This document shows positions 28,588-38,077 of a stretch of 64,000 bases of DNA, in pieces. The stretch comes from Mycolicibacter minnesotensis (GTDB lineage: Bacteria > Actinomycetota > Actinomycetes > Mycobacteriales > Mycobacteriaceae): the NCBI RefSeq assembly GCF_010731755.1, contig NZ_AP022589.1:4092001-4156000 (forward strand), given 5' to 3'. Every line of letters begins with the position of its first letter. The stretch's first letter is position 1. Under the pieces are notes generated by a model. It worked only from the letters and a program-made list of their open reading frames with translations, was not told the origin of the DNA and made no database searches. The position numbers were made by a program, and so were the translations under genes.

Positions 28588-30495
28588 TCAGGCCCCCAAT
28601 CGGGTCAGTAAGTCCGACAGCGCCTGCACCGCATCGATTTTCATGGTCAGGTAGTCGTCTGGCTTCGGATCGGTGTCGGGGTTACCGGCCAGGGCTTTGG
28701 CAGGCCCCGCCAGGTAGACCCGCTCAACTCCGGCGGCACGTGCCGCGCCTATAACCGCGGCCGCTTCGACGCCGTAGCGGGCATCGCTGCCGCACAGCAC
28801 CACCGCATCGGGTGAGCCTGCCTCCGCGACGGCGCCGGCCACCTGCTCGGCGCCCAGGGTGCCGGGGTTGATCACCGCGATACCGCCGGAGGCCAGCAAG
28901 TTGGCTGCGAAGGTGGTCCGAAGGTTGTGTTCGGCAATCGACCCCAGTGGCAGCAGCAACGCCTGCGGCCGGGCACCGGTACGCGCCAGGAAGGCGTCGG
29001 AGCGGTCCCGCAGCGCCTCGAACTGCGCAGCGTAGCGTCGCAATCCGGCCGGGGGGTTCTGTGTCGCGGACGGAGGCAACGGCGCCTCGTCGAGGTTCGG
29101 GTATTCGTTGACGCCGGTGATCGCGCTGCGCCGATGGGCGATCTCGTCGGCCCGCGCGGCGGCGACCTCGGCGATCCGCTCGCCGAGGTGCTCGCGGGCG
29201 GCCTCGAATCCGCCCAGCGCCTCGATCTCCTGGAACTGTCCCCAGGCCTGCTGCGCCAGCTGTTCGGTGAGGTCTTCGACGAACCAGGATCCACCGGCCG
29301 GGTCCAGCACCTGACCCAGGTGCGACTCCTCCAGCAGCAGTAGCTGCGTGTTGCGGGCGATCCGCCGCGAGAAGCTTGTCGAAGTGCCGGGCTGCCCACC
29401 CGGGATCACGGTGTCGAACGGCCACACCAGCACGGTGTCCGCCCCACCGACACCGGCGCCGAAGGCAGCCAACGTGGTGCGCAGCATGTTCACCCACGGG
29501 TCACGCTGCGTCATCATCGCCAGTGACGTCTCGGCGTGGACAACGGCGCCACCGGCTTCCGGCGCCCCGGCCACCTCGGTGACCCGCGCCCAGAGTTGGC
29601 GCGCCGCCCGAATCTTGGCGATGGTGATGAACTGGTCGTCATCGGCGGCGATCCGGAAGCTGATCTGACGAGCGGCGTCGGCCACCGAAAGGCCGGCTTC
29701 GGTGAGCAGGCGCAGGTAGGCCACGGCCGCGGCCACGCCGGCCGCCAACTCCCCTGACGCACCGGCGCCCAGGTTGTGCAGGGCCGGGCCGTTGACGGCG
29801 ATGGCCCGCACCCCCGGGTACCCGACGGACCGCGACGCCACCGCGATCACCTCGTCGATCGATGGCGCCGGGCCGTCGGCGAGCGGCGCGGTCAGCGGAT
29901 CGGCACCCAGATCGACCGAGAGATTGGCCCGGTTTTCCGGGGCCAGCGCGTCGACCAGCGACAACATAGTCTCGGCGGCGGTGGTGTAGTCGCCTGCGCC
30001 CGCCCCGTCGAGAAGCACCGGAACCAGATCCAGATAGACGTCGTCAAAGACTCGCATCAGCTCGGAGGCCGGCACGCCCGCGTCGCCCACCCGCAGCGTC
30101 AGCGCGCTGACGCCGTCGGTCAGGGCACTGAGCAGGGCGCCATTGGCGTCTGCGGCCGATCCCGGCCCGCCGATGGGAAAGACCTCCGCCACCTTCCACC
30201 CAGTGTTGACATCGCGTCGGGCATCGGCGCCGCGCACGTAGGGCCAGTTTCCCGGCAACGGCGGCTCCGGCAGCGCGTCCAAAGCGGTGTAGAGCGGACG
30301 AATGGCGAATCCGCCCTGCCCCGCCAGCCCCTCCACGGCGCTGTCCAGCAGCCGCTCGGGCTCACCGCCTGTCTGAGCGTCGATCTCAGCCGGCTCGCGG
30401 CGCGCGCTCTTGGCCAGCACCCCGGCCACGGCGGCACGCCACCGGGCCCGGGCCTGCTCCATGCCGGCGGGTTCGGCGGACACGTCGATAGACAC
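28588..30495 (-). CDS. mutA: Methylmalonyl-CoA mutase small (beta) subunit
   Basis: 635-aa partner of MutB. It is homologous to the large subunit but lacks the DxHxxG cobalamin signature in its C-terminal Rossmann-like part, as expected of the structural beta subunit. It starts at GTG 30495 ([11 protein letters not shown]) with AGGAG a few bases upstream. It is first gene of the mutA-mutB-meaB unit and divergent from the VTT-domain gene across about 170 bp that should hold both promoters. Confidence 0.95.
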   Translation of the reverse strand: MSIDVSAEPAGMEQARARWRAAVAGVLAKSARREPAEIDAQTGGEPERLLDSAVEGLAGQGGFAIRPLYTALDALPEPPLPGNWPYVRGADARRDVNTGWKVAEVFPIGGPGSAADANGALLSALTDGVSALTLRVGDAGVPASELMRVFDDVYLDLVPVLLDGAGAGDYTTAAETMLSLVDALAPENRANLSVDLGADPLTAPLADGPAPSIDEVIAVASRSVGYPGVRAIAVNGPALHNLGAGASGELAAGVAAAVAYLRLLTEAGLSVADAARQISFRIAADDDQFITIAKIRAARQLWARVTEVAGAPEAGGAVVHAETSLAMMTQRDPWVNMLRTTLAAFGAGVGGADTVLVWPFDTVIPGGQPGTSTSFSRRIARNTQLLLLEESHLGQVLDPAGGSWFVEDLTEQLAQQAWGQFQEIEALGGFEAAREHLGERIAEVAAARADEIAHRRSAITGVNEYPNLDEAPLPPSATQNPPAGLRRYAAQFEALRDRSDAFLARTGARPQALLLPLGSIAEHNLRTTFAANLLASGGIAVINPGTLGAEQVAGAVAEAGSPDAVVLCGSDARYGVEAAAVIGAARAAGVERVYLAGPAKALAGNPDTDPKPDDYLTMKIDAVQALSDLLTRLGA

Positions 30496-30663
30496 CGGCG
30501 ACTCCTGTGGTTACTCGCGAGTAGCTGATGAATCGCTACCCGACACGTGCCAACCAGGCTAAATGATGCCGCTCAGCCGACACGGACGAGGTGCGTCGAG
30601 CACAGAAACTCCCGCTGCGCGACGCTGGCCATTAACCCCAGGCCCGTAGGCTTGCAATTTGTG

Positions 30664-31425
30664 ATGTCCGCCGCGACCCGAATCCCGCAGGTGCTGCGCG
30701 GCGCGTGGGCGGCGTTCCTGGGCACCGCGCGGCAGGTGGCGCTGCGGCGATTGGCATTGACGACGATCGTGCTGGCGAGCCTGGTCGCGGTGGCATTGCT
30801 GGTACCGGTCCCCACGGCTGTGCAGTTGCGGGACTGGGCACAGACCTTGGGGCCGTGGTTTCCGCTGGCATTTCTGGCGGCACACACCCTGGTCACCGTG
30901 TTCCCGTTCCCCCGCACCGCCTTCACGCTGGCCGCCGGCCTACTGTTCGGACCCTGGCTCGGCGTCGTCCTGGCGGTGGTGTCCAGCGCTCTGAGCGCGG
31001 TGGCGGCCGTGGTCCTGATGCGGGTATTCGGGTGGCAGGTGAGCCGGTTGGTGCGTCATCCGCGCCTGAATGCGGTCAACGCCCGGCTGCGTCAGCGTGG
31101 CTGGCCCGCGGTCGTGTCGCTGCGGCTGATTCCGGCGATCCCGTTTTCGGTCATCAACTACGCCGCCGGCGCCTCGGCAGTACGACTGCTGCCGTACACG
31201 CTGGCCACCCTGGTCGGACTGCTCCCGGGCACCGCCGCGGTGGTCGTGCTCGGCGACGCCCTGACCGGTGCGGTAAGCCCGCTGTTGTTCGCGGTGTCGG
31301 CCTGCACCGCTGCTGTCGGGGTGGCGCTGTTGACTTACGAGGTACGGGTCCACCGCCGGGACCGGCCTGAACCCGACCCGCGGGCGTATCACGTCGATCC
31401 CGCCGAACCGGCGGCCATCGGCTGA
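30664..31425 (+). CDS. VTT-domain (TVP38/TMEM64, DedA-like) membrane protein, Rv1491c-like
   Basis: 253-aa integral membrane protein with about six hydrophobic segments. The family core is seen in FPFPRTAFTLAAGLLFGPWLG and in the glycine-rich LIPAIPFSVINYAAGAS, characteristic of VTT/SNARE-associated proteins thought to act in lipid scrambling or membrane homeostasis. The start MSAATRIPQVLRG at ATG 30664 matches the Rv1491c N-terminus as I recall it; an upstream in-frame extension to 30547 is unlikely. The transported lipid is unknown. It is divergent from mutA and followed by the feo genes on the same strand. Confidence 0.82.
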   Translation: MSAATRIPQVLRGAWAAFLGTARQVALRRLALTTIVLASLVAVALLVPVPTAVQLRDWAQTLGPWFPLAFLAAHTLVTVFPFPRTAFTLAAGLLFGPWLGVVLAVVSSALSAVAAVVLMRVFGWQVSRLVRHPRLNAVNARLRQRGWPAVVSLRLIPAIPFSVINYAAGASAVRLLPYTLATLVGLLPGTAAVVVLGDALTGAVSPLLFAVSACTAAVGVALLTYEVRVHRRDRPEPDPRAYHVDPAEPAAIG

Positions 31426-31496
31426 TCGGCAACCGACACGCCTGCGAAATCCGGCGTACGTTGCAACCGTGAGCTGATCTAGCGTTAGGGCGTCTG

Positions 31497-31787
31497 ATGA
31501 GCAGGTGGCGGCGGCAATCGTCGCGGCGATCCGGATCGGTGACCGTGCTCGCCGATCTGGCCCCGGGTCAGCGGGCCACCATCACCGGCGCCGTGCCGCA
31601 TGCACCCGAGGCGGTAGCCGGACGCCTGCGACAGCTGGGTTTCCGTGCGGCCGCTCGCGTTGACGTGATCCGCCGGGCACCGCTGGGCGACCCCACGATC
31701 TACCGCGTCCAAGACACCGAACTGTGTCTGCGACGCCGGGAGGCCCAGTTGATCCAGATCGACGCGGTGAGCGACGACCGGTCATGA
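31497..31787 (+). CDS. feoA: FeoA-domain protein
   Basis: 96-aa protein with a FeoA SH3-like fold. The core runs LADLAPGQRATITG, then LRQLGF, then VIRRAPLGDPTIYRV and the C-terminal LCLRRREAQLIQ, all typical of FeoA. FeoA is a cytosolic partner that stimulates FeoB ferrous-iron import. The start is taken at ATG 31497; the basic first 14 residues are outside the domain and a GTG at 31539 is an alternative. Its stop overlaps the feoB start (ATGA), indicating translational coupling. Confidence 0.87.
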   Translation: MSRWRRQSSRRSGSVTVLADLAPGQRATITGAVPHAPEAVAGRLRQLGFRAAARVDVIRRAPLGDPTIYRVQDTELCLRRREAQLIQIDAVSDDRS

Positions 31788-33697
31788 CGAACTGCCACGA
31801 CGACACCGCCACGTCCATCGACGTGCGCCCGGCACGACGAGTGGTGCTGGTCGGTAGCCCCAACGCCGGCAAGACCAGCCTGTTCAACCACCTGACCGGG
31901 TTGCGAGCCAAGACCGGCAACTATCCGGGCGTCACCGTGGGACGCAGCGTCGGCGTGCTGACCGTCGGAGACGTCGAGTTGGCCATCGAAGACCTGCCCG
32001 GCACTTACAGCCTGGATCCGATCAGCCCGGACGAGCAGGTGGTCGCTGACGTGCTGGCCGGAGGCATCAGCAGCCTGGATCGGCCCGACGCGGTCGTGCT
32101 GGTCGCCGACGCCACCACCTTGCGCCGCTCGATCGTGCTGGTGAGCCAGGTGCTGCGCCTGGATCTACCCACGGTTCTGGTGCTGACCATGACCGATGAA
32201 TTGCTTGCCCGCCAGGGCCGAATCGACCTCGACGCGCTCACGGCCGCGTTAGGTATCCCCGTGCTCGCCGTCATCGCGAACCGCGGGTCGGGGATCGAGG
32301 AGCTGCGCACACTGTTGGCGTCCAGCCGCTCCTGGTCGCGTCCTGCGGTGCTGCCGCCCGCCGATCCTGACGCACTCGACAGCTGGGGGGAATCGGTGCT
32401 TGCGTCCGCCGATTACATTGCCCCGCAACGTGATCGGCGTACCAGCCGAATCGACGAACTGGTCCTGCACCCACTGTGGGGCATCGTCATCTTCTTCTCG
32501 GTGATGTTCGCGTTCTTCCAGATCATCTTCACCGTCGCAGCGCCGCTGCAGGACCGTGTCGCCGCCGGACTGGACTGGCTGGGGTCTGAAGTCAACGACC
32601 ACCTCGGCGGCACGGTGGCCGGTGGTCTGATCGGTGACGGCATCGTGGGCGGCGTCGGGACCGTGTTGCAGTTCCTTCCGCAGATCGTGCTGCTGTTCTT
32701 GATGATCGCACTGCTGGAAAATGTCGGATACATGTCTCGCGCCGCGTTCCTGATGGACCGCGTGATGGCGCGCACGGGGCTTGAGGGCCGCGCGTTCGTG
32801 GCTATGCTCTCCTCGTTCGCCTGCGCGGTCCCCGGGATCATGGCTACCCGCACCCTGCCGGCGTCGCGGGATCGAATCGCCACCATCATCAGCGCGCCAC
32901 TGATGACCTGCTCGGCACGACTACCGGTCTATACCCTGCTCGTCGGCCTCCTGGTGGCCCCGCAGGACCGATGGTGGGGCTTCAGCGCCCAAGGCGTCAC
33001 CATGTTCGGCCTCTACCTCGGCGGTGGTCTCTCGGCACTGCTGGCCGCATCAGTGTTCAAGTCGACGATTCTGCGCAGCGACCTGCTGCCGTTCACCATG
33101 GAGCTTCCGCCCTATCGTTTTCCTGCTCCCACAGCAGTGCTGGTGGCGATCTGGTCTGCGGCAAAGATCTTCTTACGCAAGGCAGGCACCATCATCTTGG
33201 CGACGTCGATGGTGCTGTGGGTGTTGATGAATCTGCCAACCCGCTCCGCCGAGACTGCCCAGCTGACCCCGCCCGAGGCCTCGGCCTACGTACTGGACCA
33301 CAGCTACGCCGCCGGGCTCGGCAGGGCCATCGAGCCGGTCTTTGCGCCTTTGGGCTTCGACTGGCGCATCGATATAGCACTGGTCGGATCCCTGTCGGCG
33401 CGGGAGGTGTTCGTCTCCACCCTCGGTCAAGTCTCGGCGGCGACCAACCCTGCCGACCCACACCAGGCGCTGGCTGCGCTGACCGATGATCACGGCGGTC
33501 GGGTCTTGACCACGTCGACGGTGATCGCACTGCTGGTCTACTTCATGTTCGCGCTGCAGTGCATGTCCACCGTCGCGGTGATGCGCCGCGAGACCAATAC
33601 CTGGCGCTGGCCCGCCTTCGCGTTCGGCTATATGTTCGTCTTGGCCTGGGCGATGGCGTTTATCGCCAAGTCGATCGCGGCGGCTGTGAGCACATGA
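31784..33697 (+). CDS. feoB: Ferrous iron transporter FeoB
   Basis: 637-aa GTPase-permease importing Fe2+. The N-terminal G domain has G1 GSPNAGKTS, G3 DLPGTYSL and TMTDE in the G4 position (usually NxxD). The membrane core includes FLMIALLENVGYMSRAAFLMDR and the repeated gate motif with CAVPGIMATR and MTCSARLPVYTLL, whose Cys residues are family hallmarks. The ATG overlaps the feoA stop and the end overlaps the next gene, so all three form one unit. No iron box was found upstream of feoA. Confidence 0.96.
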   Translation: MTNCHDDTATSIDVRPARRVVLVGSPNAGKTSLFNHLTGLRAKTGNYPGVTVGRSVGVLTVGDVELAIEDLPGTYSLDPISPDEQVVADVLAGGISSLDRPDAVVLVADATTLRRSIVLVSQVLRLDLPTVLVLTMTDELLARQGRIDLDALTAALGIPVLAVIANRGSGIEELRTLLASSRSWSRPAVLPPADPDALDSWGESVLASADYIAPQRDRRTSRIDELVLHPLWGIVIFFSVMFAFFQIIFTVAAPLQDRVAAGLDWLGSEVNDHLGGTVAGGLIGDGIVGGVGTVLQFLPQIVLLFLMIALLENVGYMSRAAFLMDRVMARTGLEGRAFVAMLSSFACAVPGIMATRTLPASRDRIATIISAPLMTCSARLPVYTLLVGLLVAPQDRWWGFSAQGVTMFGLYLGGGLSALLAASVFKSTILRSDLLPFTMELPPYRFPAPTAVLVAIWSAAKIFLRKAGTIILATSMVLWVLMNLPTRSAETAQLTPPEASAYVLDHSYAAGLGRAIEPVFAPLGFDWRIDIALVGSLSAREVFVSTLGQVSAATNPADPHQALAALTDDHGGRVLTTSTVIALLVYFMFALQCMSTVAVMRRETNTWRWPAFAFGYMFVLAWAMAFIAKSIAAAVST

Positions 33698-34290
33698 TCC
33701 CCCTGCACGCCGAGGCGACAGAAGACCCGCAACGGGTGCGATGGATCGCGCCCCACGACCGCATGCCCGCCGGTGGGCGGGTGCGGTGGGCACCGGGCCG
33801 ACTGGGCGCGTTGCAGGACGTCGGCGTCATCGAGGAACTGGCGGTGAACGGGAACGCCATAGTGATCACACTGAGCCCGGGGCATCTTTGGCGAGATCGC
33901 GGCGACGAGATCCGCGTCGCCCTCGATGAGGCCCTGCGAGACCCCACGCACTGGCAGGTGGAGCCCATCGAGCCCACCGGCGACATCACACAGGTGGTTG
34001 AGGATCTGCTCGCAGGGCCAATCGGCGCGATCGCCGCATCGCACGGCGGAGCGATCGAACTGGTAGGGGTCAGCAGTGATCAGGTGCGGGTGCGGTTGTC
34101 CGGGGCCTGCCGAGGCTGCCCGGCTTCGGAGACGACGCTGCACGACAGGCTCCAACACGATCTCCGCCGACGGTTCGGCGACCAGATCACGGTCGCGGTG
34201 GCGAACGCCTCGGCCACCGCGACGGTCGGCAGAAGACTGTTGACGCTGTTCGTCCGCGGAAGCGGCGGCGGTGAATTGCGACGGGACTGA
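33694..34290 (+). CDS. NifU C-terminal (Nfu)-domain protein, third gene of the feo operon
   Basis: 198-aa protein. The C-terminal half (about 105-175) is an Nfu-type iron-sulfur scaffold: VVEDLLAGPIGAIAASHGG leads to a CxxC cluster motif in GACRGCPASETTL. The N-terminal half resembles the Scaffold/Nfu-N module (IEELAVNGNAIVITLS). Nfu proteins bind a [4Fe-4S] cluster between two subunits and deliver it to targets. The ATG overlaps the feoB stop (ATGA). In such operons it may sense or use imported iron in place of FeoC; that role is inference. Confidence 0.82.
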   Translation: MIPLHAEATEDPQRVRWIAPHDRMPAGGRVRWAPGRLGALQDVGVIEELAVNGNAIVITLSPGHLWRDRGDEIRVALDEALRDPTHWQVEPIEPTGDITQVVEDLLAGPIGAIAASHGGAIELVGVSSDQVRVRLSGACRGCPASETTLHDRLQHDLRRRFGDQITVAVANASATATVGRRLLTLFVRGSGGGELRRD

Positions 34291-34465
34291 TAACCGAAAT
34301 TCTCGGCAAACAACACGAACCCCTGCTTAATCCAGCAACAATTCGGTGAAAAGCGGTCTACGAATGGCGTGAGCTGGCCCCTACGCCGTTACAGTCTTCT
34401 TTAGTGCCATGTGCTGGCACAGCACAAATTCGACATGTGCTCGACGGAGTGAAGGGACCGGATCA

Positions 34466-35146
34466 ATGGCTGATCGGAACGCCGCGGTGCGCAAATATTT
34501 GACCGAAATGATCGGCACGTTCGTTTTCATGTTCGCTGTGCTCGGCATCGTCTTGTCTGGCACGGACTGTGTCGCCGCTGTCGCCCTGGGTATCGGCTCG
34601 GTGCTGATGGTGATGGTCTACGCCAGCGGGCACATCTCGGGTGGCCACCTCAACCCGGCGGTGTCGGTGGCCGCGTATCTGCGAGGCGCACTGCCCTTGA
34701 ATGATCTGGGCCCCTATATCGTTGCGCAGTTGGCCGGTGCACTCGCCGCGTTCGGTGTCGGATTCGGGTTGTGGCACGACAAGTACGCCGCCGAGACACT
34801 TGATCTGAGCGGCGCTGTCTGGCCTGCATTCTTGGCCGAATTGGTATTCACGTTTGCCTTGTGTTATGTCGTTCTGCACACGGCGACCAGCAAAGACAGC
34901 GCCGGCAACAGCTTCTACGGTCTGGCGATCGGATTCGTGGTGACTGTCGGCGTGGTGGCGGTCGGTGCGATCTCGGGCGGCGCGTTCAACCCGGCTATCA
35001 CCTTCGGCCTGATGCTGTCGGGGATCTTCGCCTGGAAGTTCCTCTGGGTCTACGTGATCGCCCAGGTGCTGGGCGCGGTCGTGGCGGCCTACGCCTACAA
35101 GGCGACCACCCTCGACGAGCACACCACCGCCAGCCGCCGAGGCTAG
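34466..35146 (+). CDS. aqpZ: Aquaporin (AqpZ-like, MIP family)
   Basis: 226-aa MIP-family channel with six membrane segments and both NPA motifs, GGHLNPAVSVA in the first half and GGAFNPAITFG in the second. The ATG at 34466 has GAAGGGA upstream; an in-frame start 57 bp earlier has no such site. The 175 bp before it contain small inverted repeats around 34404-34425 (GTGCCA/TGGCAC and GTGCT/AGCAC), possibly regulatory. Water versus glycerol selectivity cannot be decided by eye. It is convergent with the DoxX-like gene. Confidence 0.92.
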   Translation: MADRNAAVRKYLTEMIGTFVFMFAVLGIVLSGTDCVAAVALGIGSVLMVMVYASGHISGGHLNPAVSVAAYLRGALPLNDLGPYIVAQLAGALAAFGVGFGLWHDKYAAETLDLSGAVWPAFLAELVFTFALCYVVLHTATSKDSAGNSFYGLAIGFVVTVGVVAVGAISGGAFNPAITFGLMLSGIFAWKFLWVYVIAQVLGAVVAAYAYKATTLDEHTTASRRG

Positions 35147-35162
35147 ACACCCGAGAGCACGA

Positions 35163-35543
35163 CTACTCCAGGGCCCGTACCCCGCCGCCGGCGGTGTGCG
35201 GGCCCTGGACCGTCATCACGGCGAACACCACCAGGAACAGCACCGCGGGCACGATGTTGGCAACCCGGTTCCGCACTCGCAGGTGGATTCCGAGTGCACC
35301 GGCGAAATACGCCGTCAACAGCCCGGTGGTGAGACGGGCGACGCCCGGGAACCGGAACACCGACGCCAGCCCCAGCGCGGTGGCGGCTTTGGCCACCGGG
35401 ACCGCCCAGCGCACCTCGGCGGGAATCCGCATGGCATCCATGTTCTTGGCGACATAGGGCACCGGGATCGCCGATGCCACCGCGTCACCGGCCAAAAACG
35501 CGGCCAAGGCCGCGTAGGTCGGCCGAGCCGTCAGAGCGCTCAC
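35163..35543 (-). CDS. DoxX-like small membrane protein
   Basis: 126-aa membrane protein with about four hydrophobic segments and a DoxX-like look (VAKNMDAMRIP, WAVPVAKAATALGLAS, TTGLLTAYFAGALGIHLRV). DoxX-family proteins are small integral membrane proteins of mostly unknown function, some linked to redox stress. The start is GTG 35543, overlapping the stop of the SPFH gene (GTGA), so it is the last gene of the NfeD-SPFH unit. Function is not predictable beyond this. Confidence 0.72.
   Translation of the reverse strand: MSALTARPTYAALAAFLAGDAVASAIPVPYVAKNMDAMRIPAEVRWAVPVAKAATALGLASVFRFPGVARLTTGLLTAYFAGALGIHLRVRNRVANIVPAVLFLVVFAVMTVQGPHTAGGGVRALE
35168..35208. terminator. Strong stem-loop between convergent aqpZ and DoxX-like gene
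   Basis: A perfect 10-bp inverted repeat (CCAGGGCCCG at 35168-35177, CGGGCCCTGG at 35199-35208) encloses a GC-rich loop that can itself pair. It lies just past the aqpZ stop, inside the last codons of the convergent gene. There is no U-tract, which is common for mycobacterial terminators. Confidence 0.5.
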
Positions 35544-36688
35544 GCCAGGCCGGGATCGAGCTGCGGGGGCAGCGCAGTGCCCTCGACCGGCTTGCGGGCA
35601 TCCGCCTCGGCCTTGGCGACCGCCTGCGCGATCGCCGGATCGGTCTTGGTGGTGAACCAGTCGGCGACTTCCTCGCTGTCGTCCTCGTGCTGGTTCGGAT
35701 GATCGTCGACGGGTGACGGCTGGTAGCGGAAGACGCCGTCTTCGCCGGGAGCACCGAGCAGTTTGGTGAAGCCCTGCAGGGCGGTGCCGAAATCACTGGG
35801 CACCACCCACACCTTGTTGGCCCCACCGCGCGCCATCTCCGGCAGCACCTGCAGGTACTGGTAAGCCAGCAACTCCGGGGTGGGCCGGCCGGCCTTGATC
35901 GCCGCGAAAGTCTTCTCGATCGCCTTGGCCTGCCCTTGGGCCTGCAGGTAGGCCGCGGCCCGCTCACCTTGGGCCCGCAGCATCCGGGACTGCCGCTCAC
36001 CTTCGGCGGCCAGGATCGCCGCCTGCTTGGCGCCCTCGGCCGTCAGGATCTCGGACTGCTTCTGGCCTTCGGCCTGTTTGATGGCGGCCTCGCGCTGGCC
36101 CTCGGCGGTCAGGATCATGGCCCGCTTCTCGCGGTCGGCTTTCATCTGCTTCTCCATCGACGCCTGGATCGACGGGGGCGGATCGATGCTGCGCAGCTCC
36201 ACCCGGGCCACCCGCAGGCCCCAGCGTCCGGTCGCCTCGTCGAGCACGCCGCGCAGCTGGCTGTTGATCACCTCACGTGAGGTCAGCGTCTGTTCCAGCG
36301 TCATCCCGCCGACCACGTTGCGCAGCGTGGTGGTGGTGAGCTGTTCCACGCCCACGATGTAGTTGCTGATTTCATAGACCGCGGCCTTGGGGTTGGTGAC
36401 CTGGAAGTAGACGACGGTGTCGATGTTCAGGGTCAGGTTGTCCTCGGTGATCACCGGCTGCGGCGGGAACGACACCACCCGCTCACGCAGGTCGATGCGG
36501 GCCCGCACCCGGTCGATGAAGGGCACCAGCAGGGTCAGCTGACCGCTGACGGTGCGGCTGTAGCGGCCCAGGCGTTCGATGACCGCCGCCTCGGCCTGCG
36601 GGATCAACGCGACCGACTTGGCGACCACGATTATCGCGAACACCACCAGCACGGCCAGCAACAACAGCCCCGTTGTGACGCCTTCCAT
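35540..36688 (-). CDS. SPFH/Band 7 (stomatin-QmcA-like) membrane protein, Rv1488-like
   Basis: 382-aa protein with one N-terminal membrane helix (LLLLAVLVVFAIIVVA), a Band 7 domain (AEAAVIERLGRYSRTVSG through about residue 200), a coiled, Ala/Gln/Glu-rich helix (residues about 185-270) and an acidic tail. Such proteins oligomerise into membrane microdomain scaffolds and modulate membrane proteases or quality control. An NfeD gene lies 14 bp upstream; SPFH-NfeD pairing is one of the best conserved bacterial gene pairs. The order matches Rv1487-Rv1488. Confidence 0.92.
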   Translation of the reverse strand: MEGVTTGLLLLAVLVVFAIIVVAKSVALIPQAEAAVIERLGRYSRTVSGQLTLLVPFIDRVRARIDLRERVVSFPPQPVITEDNLTLNIDTVVYFQVTNPKAAVYEISNYIVGVEQLTTTTLRNVVGGMTLEQTLTSREVINSQLRGVLDEATGRWGLRVARVELRSIDPPPSIQASMEKQMKADREKRAMILTAEGQREAAIKQAEGQKQSEILTAEGAKQAAILAAEGERQSRMLRAQGERAAAYLQAQGQAKAIEKTFAAIKAGRPTPELLAYQYLQVLPEMARGGANKVWVVPSDFGTALQGFTKLLGAPGEDGVFRYQPSPVDDHPNQHEDDSEEVADWFTTKTDPAIAQAVAKAEADARKPVEGTALPPQLDPGLA

Positions 36689-36702
36689 GACGATTCCTTT
36701 CG

Positions 36703-37137
36703 TTACAGGACCTTGCTGACCACCGCGGTGGCTCCATCGATATGCATCACAGTGACCTGCTCCCCCGGTTCGAAGACGTCACCGTCGGTGAGCGGCCGGG
36801 CAGTCCACACCTCGCCGTTCAGCTTGATCCGGCCGCCGTGCTGCTCTACACGGTCGAGTACCAGTGCGGCCTTGCCCTGCAGCGCCAGCACCCCGGTCTC
36901 CCCGTCCGCCGTCGACCACAACCGGCGACGCAACGCGGGGCGCACCAAGACCAGCAACAGCACGGACACCACCAGGAACACCGCGCCATCGGTCCACAGC
37001 GGCCAGTCGGTGACGGCGCTGGTGGCCGCTGCCGACAGCGCACCACCGGAGAGCATCAGCAGGAACATGTCGCCGGTGAGGGCCTCGGCTCCTGCGAGCC
37101 CGAGTGCGAAGACCAACCAGATCAGGGCAGTCGGCAT
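36703..37137 (-). CDS. NfeD-like membrane protein, Rv1487-like
   Basis: 144-aa protein, the same length as Rv1487. The N-terminal half has membrane segments (TALIWLVFALGLAGAEAL, then further hydrophobic stretches). The C-terminal OB-fold carries GKAALVLDRVEQHGGRIKLNG, EVWTA and FEPGEQVTVMHIDGATAVV, the NfeD soluble-domain pattern. The start MPTALIWLV is chosen because the in-frame upstream extension is low-complexity and overlaps the divergent gene. It partners the following SPFH protein. Confidence 0.88.
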   Translation of the reverse strand: MPTALIWLVFALGLAGAEALTGDMFLLMLSGGALSAAATSAVTDWPLWTDGAVFLVVSVLLLVLVRPALRRRLWSTADGETGVLALQGKAALVLDRVEQHGGRIKLNGEVWTARPLTDGDVFEPGEQVTVMHIDGATAVVSKVL

Positions 37138-37216
37138 GCGGTCAGGATAGCCCGAGAACGGCCCGGACCTATGCGGTCCGGAGGTGAAGATCCGGGCAAC
37201 TACACTGCCTTGCATT

Positions 37217-38056
37217 ATGTGGTGCCCGAGTACTTCGCTGTCGGTGTGGGCCAACGCCTGGCTTGCCGGTCGGGCCGCCCCGGACGACGTGCTGGACGCA
37301 TTATCGGCCTGGGCGCCAGTGCAATCGGTGGCTGCCCACGATGCCGTCGTCGCGAGCAGCATCGGCCTGTCATGGCCGGACGCGAGCGGCGGGGGCACGG
37401 CAGCGCTGCTGCAGTTGGTGCGCGGCGCGGGCCTGGCAGCCGCAGGCGATGGCATCCGACCGGTGTTTCCCGTACCGGGGGATGTCCGCGGATTGCCTGC
37501 CGGGACCCCGTTCCAGCAGGAGGCGATCCTGGCCGGCGAGGCTGTGCTGATCGGGTCGGCTGACACCTCGTCCCCGCTCGGACTGGTTCCGACCTACTCC
37601 GAAGTCGCCGATCCGGGCGAAGACGACGACGCCGAATTGTGCTGGACCGTCTTCCCGTTGACCAACGTGCCGGCCCCCGAACAGCACGATGTGGGCGACG
37701 CCGAATACGCCTTGCGGTCGGCGGTACGCACGGCCGCCGAAGCCCTGGGCTCCACCGGCTCACGGTGGGCCGAATATGGTGTAGAAGATCCGCGACTGCG
37801 GGTGGAACAGATGATGGAAGCCGCCCTCGTGCACAGGATTCCAGACCACGCGCCCACCCGCGCGGTGCGCGTGCTGCAGAGTGCCGCACACGTCGAGGCG
37901 ATCATCGTCGTCAGTGCCGATCTGCTGACCGCCAGCGCCCAGACCTCGGCTGCGGTGCAGCGCGCCGTGGACACCGTTGCGCCGTTGACGGCGGTGGTTC
38001 GCTCAGCACGCAGCGCGGCGGTGACGGCCATTCTGCACTCTGCCTGGCGAAACTAG
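37217..38056 (+). CDS. Conserved hypothetical protein, Rv1486c-like
   Basis: 279-aa cytosolic protein, conserved in mycobacteria at this position (Rv1486c is about 288 aa). The ATG giving MWCPSTSLSVWANAWLAG aligns with the Rv1486c start, so the ATG 33 bp upstream is not used. No catalytic motif or membrane segment is visible; the body is Ala/Asp-rich and acidic (DPGEDDDAELCW). It is divergent from the NfeD gene and convergent with hemH. No function is assigned. Confidence 0.82.
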   Translation: MWCPSTSLSVWANAWLAGRAAPDDVLDALSAWAPVQSVAAHDAVVASSIGLSWPDASGGGTAALLQLVRGAGLAAAGDGIRPVFPVPGDVRGLPAGTPFQQEAILAGEAVLIGSADTSSPLGLVPTYSEVADPGEDDDAELCWTVFPLTNVPAPEQHDVGDAEYALRSAVRTAAEALGSTGSRWAEYGVEDPRLRVEQMMEAALVHRIPDHAPTRAVRVLQSAAHVEAIIVVSADLLTASAQTSAAVQRAVDTVAPLTAVVRSARSAAVTAILHSAWRN

Positions 38057-38077
38057 GACCGTAGTGCCGCCGCCTCG

